A stretch of DNA of 18,388 nucleotides from Gammaproteobacteria bacterium (lineage in GTDB: Bacteria > Pseudomonadota > Gammaproteobacteria > Steroidobacterales > Steroidobacteraceae). The stretch is taken from assembly GCA_009923475.1 (NCBI GenBank), contig RFTM01000001.1, positions 1 to 18,388 of the forward strand, written 5' to 3'. Below are positions 1-7,068 of this stretch, piece by piece. The translations under genes were made by a program, and so were the position numbers. The notes beneath the pieces were generated by a model, which was given only the letters and a program-made list of their open reading frames with translations, was not told the DNA's origin and searched no databases. Position 1 is the first letter of the stretch; each line of letters begins with the position of its first letter.

Positions 1-1
1 C

Positions 2-271
2 CTCGAGCAGGTGCTCGGCAACTCGGTGGGCGCGGGCGGGGGCTCGCCGGGCCTCGAGCCGGGCCTCGCCGAGCGGCTGCAGGGTCGCTTGGTGGAGGCG
101 GTTCGCCGCCAGGAGTTGGCGGGACAGCCCGCCGTGCTGCTCGTCCCGCCGGCGCTGCGCCCGATTCTTGCGAGGTTCCTGAGGGCGACCGTGCCCCAGA
201 TGCACGTCCTCGGCTGGAACGAGATCCCGGACAGCCGCCGAGTGCGGCTGGTGAGCACCATCGGAAACTAG
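2..271 (+). CDS. flhA: Flagellar export protein FlhA, C-terminal end (5'-truncated by window)
   Basis: This is the last 89 codons of FlhA, the large inner-membrane component of the flagellar type III export gate. Only the end of the cytoplasmic domain is visible. It shows the run PAVLLVPPALRPILARFL followed by HVLGWNEIPD, which is typical of the FlhA C-terminus that docks substrate-chaperone complexes. The frame is open from base 2, so the gene begins upstream of the window. It stops with TAG, 12 bases before flhF, as expected for the flhA-flhF-flhG-fliA order of polar flagellates. Identification rests on these motifs and on the neighbours. Confidence 0.9.
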   Translation, partial: LEQVLGNSVGAGGGSPGLEPGLAERLQGRLVEAVRRQELAGQPAVLLVPPALRPILARFLRATVPQMHVLGWNEIPDSRRVRLVSTIGN

Positions 272-283
272 GGACAGAACGCC

Positions 284-1576
284 ATGAAGATGCAGAAATA
301 CACGGCTCCGGACATGCGCAGCGCCCTGCGCATGGTGCGTACGGAGCACGGGCCGGATGCCTTGATCCTCTGGACCCGTCGCGCCGCCGGCGTCGTGGAA
401 TTGACGGTCGCCACCGATCCCGAGGCGGCCGTCCACGCCGGAACCTTGGCGCCTGCGCTGCAGGTGGTCGGGGGCGAACCCCTGCCCGCGCGCAGCATGC
501 CCGCCGCTTCCAGGGGCGAGCCGCCGCCGGTCGTGACCGCGATGCCGCCCTCCGTCCCCGAGCCTTCGTCGCGGGTCGAATCCGTCGTCACACCGGTCAT
601 CCCCGAGGTCCGGGCGCCTTCGCGGGGCACGGTCACAGCCATGGCCGCTGAGGCGGGCATCGACGGCGAACTCAAGGCGCTGCGCCGCCTGCTCGAGACG
701 CAGCTTGCCGCGCTGGCATGGAACGATCTCACGCGGCGCTCACCGGTCATCGCCGAGCTGATGCGCCTGCTCGCGGCCCTTGGCGTCGACCGCGCGCTCG
801 CCGCCCGGCTGCTCGACTCGGTCCCCGCGACCGACGATCTGGGCTTCGCGCGCCGCATGGTGCTCGACGGTCTGCAGGCGGAGATCCCGACCTTGGGTGA
901 CGCCTGGACCGAGCAGGGCGGGACGCTCGTGTTGACCGGTCCCGCCGGTTCCGGAAAGACCAACGCGCTCGCGGCCCTCGCTGCCCGTTGGGTGCTGCGC
1001 CATGGTCCCTCGGGCGCCGCGCTCGTGAGCGCCGGCGAGACGCGCCTCGGCGCCTTCGAACATCTCGCGCGGCTCGGACGTCTGCTCGGCGTGCCGACCT
1101 ACCAGATCGGCGACGTCGCGGAGCTCCCTGAACTCATGAAGCGCCTGCAGGACCATCGCCTTGTCCTGGTGGACACGCCGGCGCCCGGCGGCCGTGGCGA
1201 GGACATCGAGGCTTACGGGCGCGGCTTGGCCGCCTTGCGCGGCATCGCCACCGTCGCGGTGGCCTTGCCCGCGACGCTGCAGGCCACGGCGCTGCGCGCC
1301 TTGGCCGCCCGCCACGCGCGTTGGGGGGCCACCGCCTGCATCCTGACCCGGCTCGACGAGGCCTTGAGCCTCGGCGGGGCGATCTCGGCGGTCATCGGCC
1401 ACCGCCTTCCCGTCGCGTACGTGACCGAGGGCACGAGCCTGACGGACGACCTTCGTCCTGCCCGCGGCGAGGAGCTGGTAGAACGCGCCGTGGCGCTGGT
1501 CGAACGCCATGGGACGACGGCCGACGAAGACCTTTTGACCCGCAGGATGGAGGGACGCCTGGATGTCGCGTCCTGA
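284..1576 (+). CDS. flhF: Flagellar biosynthesis SRP-like GTPase FlhF, with altered GTPase motifs
   Basis: FlhF is an SRP-family GTPase that normally marks the pole for flagellum assembly. This protein has 430 residues. The N-terminal B domain starts MKMQKYTAPDMRSALRMVR. A low-complexity linker covers roughly residues 50-120, a helical N domain about 125-205, and the NG GTPase domain about 210-400. The P-loop is GPAGSGKT (219-226) followed by N, where the family normally has GKTTT. The other motifs are also changed: the usual D(T/S)(Y/F)RIGA is ETRLGA (E252), DTAG is DTPAP (D297), and TKLD is TRLD (355-358). The fold looks complete, but GTP binding or hydrolysis may be weakened. The gene overlaps flhG by 14 bases. 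The family call is firm; impaired catalysis is inferred. Confidence 0.93.
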   Translation: MKMQKYTAPDMRSALRMVRTEHGPDALILWTRRAAGVVELTVATDPEAAVHAGTLAPALQVVGGEPLPARSMPAASRGEPPPVVTAMPPSVPEPSSRVESVVTPVIPEVRAPSRGTVTAMAAEAGIDGELKALRRLLETQLAALAWNDLTRRSPVIAELMRLLAALGVDRALAARLLDSVPATDDLGFARRMVLDGLQAEIPTLGDAWTEQGGTLVLTGPAGSGKTNALAALAARWVLRHGPSGAALVSAGETRLGAFEHLARLGRLLGVPTYQIGDVAELPELMKRLQDHRLVLVDTPAPGGRGEDIEAYGRGLAALRGIATVAVALPATLQATALRALAARHARWGATACILTRLDEALSLGGAISAVIGHRLPVAYVTEGTSLTDDLRPARGEELVERAVALVERHGTTADEDLLTRRMEGRLDVAS

Positions 1577-2270
1577 TCGTCGCGGGGACCTGCTTCGCCG
1601 CGACCCCGTGCAGGTGGTCGCTGTCACCGGCGGCAAGGGCGGTCGGCGTACGCTCGATGAGGTGCTCACGCCGGTACGACCGGGGCTGTCCATCATCGCC
1701 GGCGCGTCGGGCCTGATGCCGCTCGCTGAACTCGACACCGCGGGGCATGTCGGCATCGTGCGCGCGTTCAGCGACCTCGCGACCGACCTCGACCTACTGC
1801 TGGTCGACACCGCTGCGGGCATCTCGCCAGGCGTCCTGCAACTGGTCCAGGCCACGCAGCACGTACTGGTCGTGGTGAGCGAGGATCCGGCGTCGGTGAC
1901 CGATGCCTACGCGCTCATCAAGGTATTGAGCCGCCACCACGGGGTGCGCGAGTTCCGCGTCGTCACCAACATGACCTCGGACCCGATGGCCGGCGGCCTA
2001 CTGTTCGCCGCGCTGCAGCGCGTCACGAGCCGCTTCCTGGACGTCACGCTGGTCCATAGCGCCGACATCCCGTCCGACGAACTGCTGCGCCGTGCGGTGC
2101 GTGAACAGCGGCCCGTGGTCGAGGCGTATCCGGGTTGCGGCGCGTCGCAGATCATCCGCCGCCTTGCCGTGGCGCTCGAATCCTGGCCGCCCCCCGAGGG
2201 GCGCGGCAACATCGGTTTCTTCGCCGAGCGGGTGGCGCGACCCGCGCCGCGCCTGCAGGTGGTGCGGTGA
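1563..2270 (+). CDS. flhG: Flagellar number regulator FlhG/FleN (MinD-like ATPase) lacking most of Walker A
   Basis: FlhG (FleN) is a MinD/ParA-type ATPase that limits polar flagellar number with FlhF and FleQ. This copy has 235 residues. It starts normally and reaches VVAVTGGKGG (residues 18-27), the first half of the deviant Walker A. It then jumps straight to RRTLDEVL, which normally lies about 50 residues further on. The missing piece should contain GKT, the first helix and the LLDADLG switch I segment. The rest is well conserved: LLLVDTAAGIS (Walker B/switch II, D82), DPASVTDAYALIKVLSR and RRAVREQRPVVEAYP. The junction is near base 1643 and stays in frame. As written the protein should not bind ATP normally. 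The cause, deletion or assembly mis-join, cannot be told from sequence alone. Confidence 0.88.
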   Translation: MSRPDRRGDLLRRDPVQVVAVTGGKGGRRTLDEVLTPVRPGLSIIAGASGLMPLAELDTAGHVGIVRAFSDLATDLDLLLVDTAAGISPGVLQLVQATQHVLVVVSEDPASVTDAYALIKVLSRHHGVREFRVVTNMTSDPMAGGLLFAALQRVTSRFLDVTLVHSADIPSDELLRRAVREQRPVVEAYPGCGASQIIRRLAVALESWPPPEGRGNIGFFAERVARPAPRLQVVR

Positions 2271-3001
2271 ACGCCGTGGCCAAACCGCCGCCGACCGGCG
2301 CGCACAGCGAGGCCGACCGGCTGGTGCGTCGGCACGCCGAACTCGTGAAGCGCATCGCCTACCATCTCTGTGCCCGTCTGCCGGCCTCGGTGGAGGTCGA
2401 TGACCTCATACAGGCCGGCATGCTCGGGCTGCTGGAGGCCGCCGCCCACTACACGGAGGGCAAGGGCGCGACCTTCGAGACGTTCGCAGGCATCCGCATC
2501 CGCGGCGCCATGATCGACGCCCTGCGCAAGCTCGACTGGGCCCCGCGCTCCGTGCATCGGCGGTCGCGGGCGGTCGCGCAGGCGATCCGCGAGATCGAGC
2601 GCGACACCGGTGGCGAGGCGCGTGCCGGCGACATCGCGGCCCGGCTCGGCATCGATCTCGACGAGTACCACCGCATCGTGCAGGACTCCGTGTCCTGCCA
2701 GTTGGCGAGCCTCGAGGACCTGGGGGGTGTCGATTCTCCCGACCAGGGTCCGGATCCCTTCCGCGAAGTCGCGGACCTCGGGTTCCGCGCGGCCTTGGTG
2801 CGGGCGATCGCGGGCCTGCCCGAGCGCGAGCGGCTGCTGATGGCGCTCTACTACCAGGAAGAGATGAACCTCAAGGAGATCGGCCTCGTCATGGGCGTCA
2901 CCGAATCGCGGGTGTCGCAGTTGCACGGCCAGGCGATCACGCGGCTCAAGGCGCGCCTCGCCGATTGGCGTGACGCCGCCGGCAAGGCGCGGGAGGCCTG
3001 A
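2267..3001 (+). CDS. fliA: Flagellar sigma factor FliA (sigma-28)
   Basis: FliA directs RNA polymerase to late flagellar promoters such as those of flagellin and motor genes. The protein has 244 residues if it starts at the GTG at 2267, whose GTGA overlaps the flhG stop; a second GTG at 2276 is possible. Sigma region 2 is near residues 44-90 (VDDLIQAGMLGLLEAA and RIRGAMIDALRKLDWAPRSV). Region 3 is near 95-150. Region 4 is near 176-232, with the helix-turn-helix at about 202-222 (NLKEIGLVMGVTESRVSQLH). Length and domain order are normal for the family. Translation is probably coupled to flhG, and the motC start follows the fliA stop by one base. Confidence 0.95.
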   Translation: MNAVAKPPPTGAHSEADRLVRRHAELVKRIAYHLCARLPASVEVDDLIQAGMLGLLEAAAHYTEGKGATFETFAGIRIRGAMIDALRKLDWAPRSVHRRSRAVAQAIREIERDTGGEARAGDIAARLGIDLDEYHRIVQDSVSCQLASLEDLGGVDSPDQGPDPFREVADLGFRAALVRAIAGLPERERLLMALYYQEEMNLKEIGLVMGVTESRVSQLHGQAITRLKARLADWRDAAGKAREA

Positions 3002-3002
3002 A

Positions 3003-3746
3003 ATGGACCTGTTGACGCTGCTCGGTCTGGCGCTCGCGGTGGTCGCGATCGTCGTCGGCTCCATCCTCAAGGGCGCGGGCGTCGCGGCCTTGGTGTCGCT
3101 GGCCGCGTTCATGATCGTGCTGGTCGGCACCGTGGCGGCGATCCTGGTGCAGACGCCGGCCGCGACGCTGCGCCGGGCGATCGGGATGCTGCCGTCCATC
3201 CTCCGGCCGGCGCCGGACGGGGGACAGGCGGCGATCGACCGCATGGTCGATTGGAGCCGCGCCTCGCGCCGCAACGGCTTGCTCGGGCTCGAGCCCGAGA
3301 TCGAGCGCATCGACGACCCGTTCATGCGCCGCGGCCTGGAACTGGTGGTGGACGGCACGGACCCCGCGCGCCTGCGTGGCATCCTCGAAGTGGAGCTCGA
3401 TGCCCGCGAGGACGACCAGTTGGCCGCCGCGCGCGTCTTCGAGAGCATGGGCGTGTACGCGCCGACGCTCGGCATCATCGGCGCCGTGCTCGGCCTGATG
3501 ACGGTCATGCAGAACCTCGAGGACCCGCGGATGCTGGGGCAGGGCATCGCCGCCGCCTTCACGGCGACGGTCTACGGCATCGGTTTCGCCAACCTGCTGT
3601 TCCTGCCGGCAGCGGCCAAACTGAAGGCGTTCACGGCGCTCGAGTCGCGGCGCCGCGTGATGATCATCGACGGTCTTGCGGCGGTCGCCGAGGGCGAGAA
3701 CCCGCGCTCCATCGCGGCGCGCCTGCAGGGCTATCTGCCGTCGTGA
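3003..3746 (+). CDS. motC: Flagellar stator protein MotC (MotA/PomA type)
   Basis: This is the MotA-family subunit of a flagellar ion-channel stator, 247 residues long, as in MotC/PomA proteins. Four membrane segments are visible: about residues 2-20 and 27-49, then 152-172 (YAPTLGIIGAVLGLM) and 182-204 (AFTATVYGIGFANLLFLP). They flank a cytoplasmic loop that carries the charged stretch ERIDDPFMRRGLELVVDG. P154 and P202 sit where the channel-lining prolines of MotA/PomA are expected. ATG 3003 comes one base after the fliA stop, so it was chosen over an in-frame upstream extension inside fliA. It pairs with motD immediately downstream. The coupling ion, H+ or Na+, cannot be decided from this sequence. 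Confidence 0.94.
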   Translation: MDLLTLLGLALAVVAIVVGSILKGAGVAALVSLAAFMIVLVGTVAAILVQTPAATLRRAIGMLPSILRPAPDGGQAAIDRMVDWSRASRRNGLLGLEPEIERIDDPFMRRGLELVVDGTDPARLRGILEVELDAREDDQLAAARVFESMGVYAPTLGIIGAVLGLMTVMQNLEDPRMLGQGIAAAFTATVYGIGFANLLFLPAAAKLKAFTALESRRRVMIIDGLAAVAEGENPRSIAARLQGYLPS

Positions 3747-3756
3747 GCGGTCGGTC

Positions 3757-4626
3757 ATGAACCGTGCGCTGCGTCGTCGTCGCGAACGGCATGAGGAACG
3801 CGCACACCACGAGGCCTGGGCGATCCCCTACGCCGATCTCATGACATTGCTGCTCGCGTTCTTCGTGGTGATGTACGCGATCTCCTCGATCAACACCGGC
3901 AAGTACCGCGTGCTGGCCGACGCGCTATCGGTGGCATTCAAGGGCGGCACGGAGTCGCGCGATGCCGGCGTGATGCGTCCGGCGGGGGCCGCGGGGCTGA
4001 CCGTGCTCGACACGTCAAGGGGACAGGATCCGATCAGCGCCCGCGGCGGTCGCGTCGAGGACGCGAGCGCCCTCGATCCCGGTGTGGGCGAGACGCGTGA
4101 GTGGCCCGAAGTCCTGAACTCCGGCCGGATCGCGGCGCGCATGGCCCGCGCCGCCGCACCCTTGGTGATGCGCGACCAGGTCGTCATCCGGCCGCATCCG
4201 AAGTGGGTCGAGGTCGAGATCCGGAACGATGTGCTCTTCCCAAGCGGCTCCGCGACGCTCAATCCCGACGCCGAGCGCGTGCTCGCCCAACTCGCCGGGG
4301 CGTTGCTCGGGTTCGGCAACGCCATCCGCGTGGAGGGACACACCGACAACGTACCGATACAAGGCGGGATATACCGCGACAACTGGGACCTCTCTGCGGC
4401 CCGTGCTGCGGCGGTCGTGCGGGTGCTGCACGCCAACGGTGTCGACCCCGCACGCTTCGCCGTGCTCGGTTTCGGTGAGCACCGCCCGGTGCAGTCCAAC
4501 GACACGGAGTCGGGCCGGCGGGCGAACCGTCGGGTGTTGTTCGCCATCCTCGGCGAGGACGACGTGGCCGAGGGGCCTTACGGTCGACAGCGTGGCAGCC
4601 GGGGGACGGGGGACGCGCACCCATGA
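3757..4626 (+). CDS. motD: Flagellar stator protein MotD (MotB type, OmpA-like peptidoglycan binding)
   Basis: This is the MotB-family partner of MotC, 289 residues. After a basic, Arg-rich N-terminus comes the plug and channel helix IPYADLMTLLLAFFVVMYAIS, in which D27 is the ion-carrying aspartate. The variable periplasmic linker covers about residues 60-150. The C-terminal OmpA-like domain (about 155-270) carries VLFPSGSATLNPDAERVL, VEGHTDNVPI and SNDTESGRRANRRVLFAIL, the usual peptidoglycan-anchoring motifs. The start at ATG 3757, ten bases after the motC stop, matches the usual short N-terminus. A longer in-frame upstream extension would overlap motC and looks unnatural. Confidence 0.94.
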   Translation: MNRALRRRRERHEERAHHEAWAIPYADLMTLLLAFFVVMYAISSINTGKYRVLADALSVAFKGGTESRDAGVMRPAGAAGLTVLDTSRGQDPISARGGRVEDASALDPGVGETREWPEVLNSGRIAARMARAAAPLVMRDQVVIRPHPKWVEVEIRNDVLFPSGSATLNPDAERVLAQLAGALLGFGNAIRVEGHTDNVPIQGGIYRDNWDLSAARAAAVVRVLHANGVDPARFAVLGFGEHRPVQSNDTESGRRANRRVLFAILGEDDVAEGPYGRQRGSRGTGDAHP

Positions 4627-4740
4627 CGGTCTCCATGCTCCGGGAGGGGGTTGGCATGGAAACTGCAGAAGATCCCTTCAATGACGCAGGCGTCGGTCCG
4701 CCGACACACCGCCGCGCCGCGAACCGTTTACGGAGGAACC
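4627..4740. other. Intergenic gap between motD and the DUF2802 gene
   Basis: This 114-base stretch holds no convincing gene of its own. It contains the sigma-54-like promoter at 4652-4667 and a strong ribosome binding site, GGAGGA at 4732-4737, just before the ATG at 4741. No remnant of the parA or cheW genes that often follow motD in related genomes could be recognised by eye. Confidence 0.5.
4652..4667 (+). promoter_or_regulatory. Probable sigma-54 (RpoN) promoter, -24/-12 elements
   Basis: The 16-base string TGGCATGGAAACTGCA fits the sigma-54 consensus TGGCACG-N4-TTGCA with only two mismatches. The invariant GG (4653-4654) and GC (4665-4666) are separated by exactly ten bases. The predicted transcript start is near 4678, leaving a leader of about 62 bases to the ATG at 4741. 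In polar flagellates sigma-54 with FleQ drives many flagellar genes, so the position fits. No upstream activator site was identified. The string overlaps no identified coding sequence. Confidence 0.6.
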
Positions 4741-5160
4741 ATGTCCGCATTTCTGCCCGAAGATGTCGAGGCTTACGCGCTCGCCGCCTTCCACGCCGCA
4801 TTCCTGCTCGCCGTGCTTTGGCTGGGCGCATGGGCGGTGTTCTGGCGCGGCACGACCGCGGAGCTCGCGCGGCTCGATGCCGAGCTGCAGCGACAGAAGT
4901 ACCAGGTTTCCGCGAGCGAGGCAGAGGCAAGACGCCTTGCGGGGCTGATCCGCCAACTGGAGGACCGGCAGGTCGCCGAGGCGCGCTTTGGCGCCGCCGC
5001 CGTGGCGCCGCGCACGCAAGCCAACGGGTACGACATCGGCATCCGCATGGCCGGGTCGGGCGCGTCCGACGCCGAGATCGCCGCAGCCTGCGGCATGAGC
5101 CGCGAGGAGGCGGCGTTGCTGCAGCGTCTGCACGGCAGGCGCGCGCGCACCGCCGCTTGA
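4741..5160 (+). CDS. DUF2802-type membrane-anchored protein near flagellar genes
   Basis: The protein has 139 residues. One membrane segment lies at about residues 11-36 (AYALAAFHAAFLLAVLWLGA). It is followed by a likely coiled coil at about 39-80, rich in Glu, Arg and Leu, and by a C-terminal helix-turn-helix-like segment, GASDAEIAAACGMSREEAALLQRLHG in the family sense, at about 109-134. This layout and the DxEIxxxCGxSxxEAxLLxxLH pattern match DUF2802 proteins that often sit at the end of flagellar/chemotaxis operons in Pseudomonas and relatives. The molecular role is not known. A clear GGAGGA site three bases before ATG fixes the start, and a sigma-54-like promoter lies upstream. Confidence 0.72.
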   Translation: MSAFLPEDVEAYALAAFHAAFLLAVLWLGAWAVFWRGTTAELARLDAELQRQKYQVSASEAEARRLAGLIRQLEDRQVAEARFGAAAVAPRTQANGYDIGIRMAGSGASDAEIAAACGMSREEAALLQRLHGRRARTAA

Positions 5161-5164
5161 TGCG

Positions 5165-6013
5165 ATGGGCGCCGAAGGTCATAAGTTCCAGCAGCGGCTG
5201 AAGGCGGAGTTCATCCGTCCGGAGCTCGGCATCCCGGGCATGCCCGAGGTCGCGCTGCGGGTCGTCCGGCGGCTCGCCGACATCTCGTCGACGGGTCCGC
5301 AGGTCTCGCGTCTCGTATCCTCGGATCCGGCGCTCGCCGGCATGCTGCTGCGCAGCGCGAATTCGATCGATTTCAACCCCGCCGCGATGCCGACCGACGA
5401 CCTGGGTGTCGCGGTGCGGCGTCTGGGTTTCGACACCGTGCGGCGGTTGACGCTCTCCTACGCGCTGCAGCAGGTCCGCGATGAACCCCGCTATCGCATC
5501 GTCCATGGGCGCCTCGCGGCGATGTGGCAACGCAGCGTCGCGCTCGCCTCCATCGCGCGCGCGATGGCCAACCGCCTCGGCGGCGTGCCGCGCGAGCGGG
5601 CCAACACCGCCGGGCTGTTGCATACGGTCGGGCACATCTGGGTAACCGCCAAGGCGGCGTCGTCGCCGGCGGTGCTGCAGGACCCCATGCATCTCGAGAT
5701 GGTCATCAATGAGTGGCGCGTGCCGGCGGCGCGACGCCTCCTGCAGAGCTGGGGCATGGACCCGGAGTTCATCGAGGCCGTCTGCGACCACGAGTCCGCC
5801 GACCGCCCGGAGGGGCTGAACTCGCCGCTGATGGACCTGTTGTTCGTGTGTCAGCTGCTGCTGGCCTTCAAGGATGCGCCGATCGAACTGACCCAGCGCC
5901 TGTCCTCCTCGCTGGCGGCCGGGCGCCTTGGGCTGCGCGGGCGGGAACGTGACATCGTCTTCACGAACTCGGCCGAAGAGGTGCGCTCGGTGCGCAACGC
6001 GCTCTGCGACTGA
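5165..6013 (+). CDS. HDOD domain protein
   Basis: The protein has 282 residues and an HDOD domain over about residues 18-215. It shows IPGMPEVALRVVRRLADI, then VSRLVSSDPALAGMLLRSANS, a typical HDOD opening, and later AGLLHTVGHIWV where HD-type relatives have LLHDIG. HDOD proteins lack the full HD metal site. They act in signalling and are often linked to chemotaxis, motility or c-di-GMP circuits, but no enzymatic activity can be assigned. The start codon lies four bases after the upstream DUF2802 stop, so the two are probably co-transcribed from the sigma-54-like promoter. A motility-related role is inferred from position only. Confidence 0.85.
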   Translation: MGAEGHKFQQRLKAEFIRPELGIPGMPEVALRVVRRLADISSTGPQVSRLVSSDPALAGMLLRSANSIDFNPAAMPTDDLGVAVRRLGFDTVRRLTLSYALQQVRDEPRYRIVHGRLAAMWQRSVALASIARAMANRLGGVPRERANTAGLLHTVGHIWVTAKAASSPAVLQDPMHLEMVINEWRVPAARRLLQSWGMDPEFIEAVCDHESADRPEGLNSPLMDLLFVCQLLLAFKDAPIELTQRLSSSLAAGRLGLRGRERDIVFTNSAEEVRSVRNALCD

Positions 6014-6027
6014 GGCGCGGGCTTCGC

Positions 6028-6033
6028 TAGAAT
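6028..6033 (+). promoter_or_regulatory. Possible -10 element for the L,D-transpeptidase gene
   Basis: TAGAAT matches five of six bases of the sigma-70 -10 consensus and ends six bases before ATG 6040. Transcription would therefore start at or next to the start codon, giving a leaderless or nearly leaderless message. No good -35 hexamer is visible 16-18 bases upstream, since that stretch lies in the end of the HDOD gene. No Shine-Dalgarno sequence is seen before the ATG. Confidence 0.4.
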
Positions 6034-6039
6034 GCGGCC

Positions 6040-7068
6040 ATGTCCGGCCGTCGTGGAACACCGCCCCCTGTCCGCCACCGCCCCATCGGCCTGCCGCTGT
6101 GGGCAGCCGCCTTCGCGCTTTGGGTCCTTCCCGCGCATGCCGTCGAGTTCCCGCTACGGGACGATGGCGGCGAGCTCATCGGTGAGGTCAAGCGCGTGCG
6201 TACGCGCTATGAGGACACCCTCATCCAACTCGCACGCCAGTACAGCCTCGGCTACGAGGAGTTGCTGCGGGTCAACAAGGGCGTCGATCCGTGGTTGCCC
6301 GGCGCCGGCACCGAGATCCTCATCCCTGGGCAGCGGCTGCTGCCGCCCGGCGAGCGCAGCGGGATCGTGGTCAATCTCCCCGAGCACCGGATGTACTACT
6401 TCCCCAAGGCGGCGAAAGGCGAAACCCCGCGCGTGTTCACCTTCCCGGTGAGCGTCGGCAAGATGGACTGGCTCACGCCCCTCGGTGTGACGCGCATCGC
6501 GCGCAAACAGAAGGATCCGGCTTGGTATCCGCCCGAGTCGGTCCGCAAGGAGCACGCCGACCGGGGCGATCCGCCGCTGCCGAAGATCGTCCCGCCCGGC
6601 CCCGATAATCCGCTCGGCACGCGCGCGATGCGGCTCGACATCCCGGGCGGCTCCTATCTCATCCACGGCACCAACAACCCGGACGCGGTGGGCATGGCGG
6701 TCACGCACGGCTGCCTCCGCATGTACCCCGAGGACGTGGAACGGCTGTTCGACCTCACTCCGGTGGGCACGCGTGTCGCGCTCGTCAACGAGCCGCTCAA
6801 GCTCGCGCGTTTCGGCGGCGAGGTGTGGGTAGAGGTCCATCCGCCCATCGATGCCCAAGGGCAATCGGGCGCCGTCGACCTCGAGGCCTTCGAGGCGCGG
6901 CTCAACGAGCTGCTCGGCGAGGCCGAGGTGATCATCGACTGGGACGTGGCGCTCAAGGCGCTGCGTGAAGCGAAGGGCATGCCGGTGCTCATCGGGCTCG
7001 AGCTGGTCCCGGAGGGCGGCGCGCCCGATGCGTCGGCGGTCGCTCCTGCGCGCGGCGTAGCACCGTGA
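6040..7068 (+). CDS. Exported LysM and L,D-transpeptidase (YkuD/ErfK-type) protein
   Basis: This is a 342-residue secreted cell-wall enzyme. L,D-transpeptidases crosslink peptidoglycan or attach proteins to it in the periplasm. The signal peptide has a hydrophobic core at about residues 16-31 and probable cleavage after AHA34. A LysM-like peptidoglycan-binding segment follows at about 50-95 (DTLIQLARQYSLGYEELLRVN). The YkuD catalytic domain covers about 107-253. Its active site is visible: H209 in LIHGTN, and H223-G224-C225 in VTHGCLRMYPEDVERLF, with C225 as nucleophile. The C-terminal tail is predicted to be soluble. Length and order match the ErfK/YbiS/YcfS/YnhG group. The stop overlaps the next gene's GTG. 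Confidence 0.92.
   Translation: MSGRRGTPPPVRHRPIGLPLWAAAFALWVLPAHAVEFPLRDDGGELIGEVKRVRTRYEDTLIQLARQYSLGYEELLRVNKGVDPWLPGAGTEILIPGQRLLPPGERSGIVVNLPEHRMYYFPKAAKGETPRVFTFPVSVGKMDWLTPLGVTRIARKQKDPAWYPPESVRKEHADRGDPPLPKIVPPGPDNPLGTRAMRLDIPGGSYLIHGTNNPDAVGMAVTHGCLRMYPEDVERLFDLTPVGTRVALVNEPLKLARFGGEVWVEVHPPIDAQGQSGAVDLEAFEARLNELLGEAEVIIDWDVALKALREAKGMPVLIGLELVPEGGAPDASAVAPARGVAP

Noticed and set aside
4259-6061. 600-codon minus-strand open frame across motD, DUF2802 and HDOD
   Set aside because: It is low-complexity, Arg-rich translation opposite three well-supported genes, so it is a GC-bias artefact.
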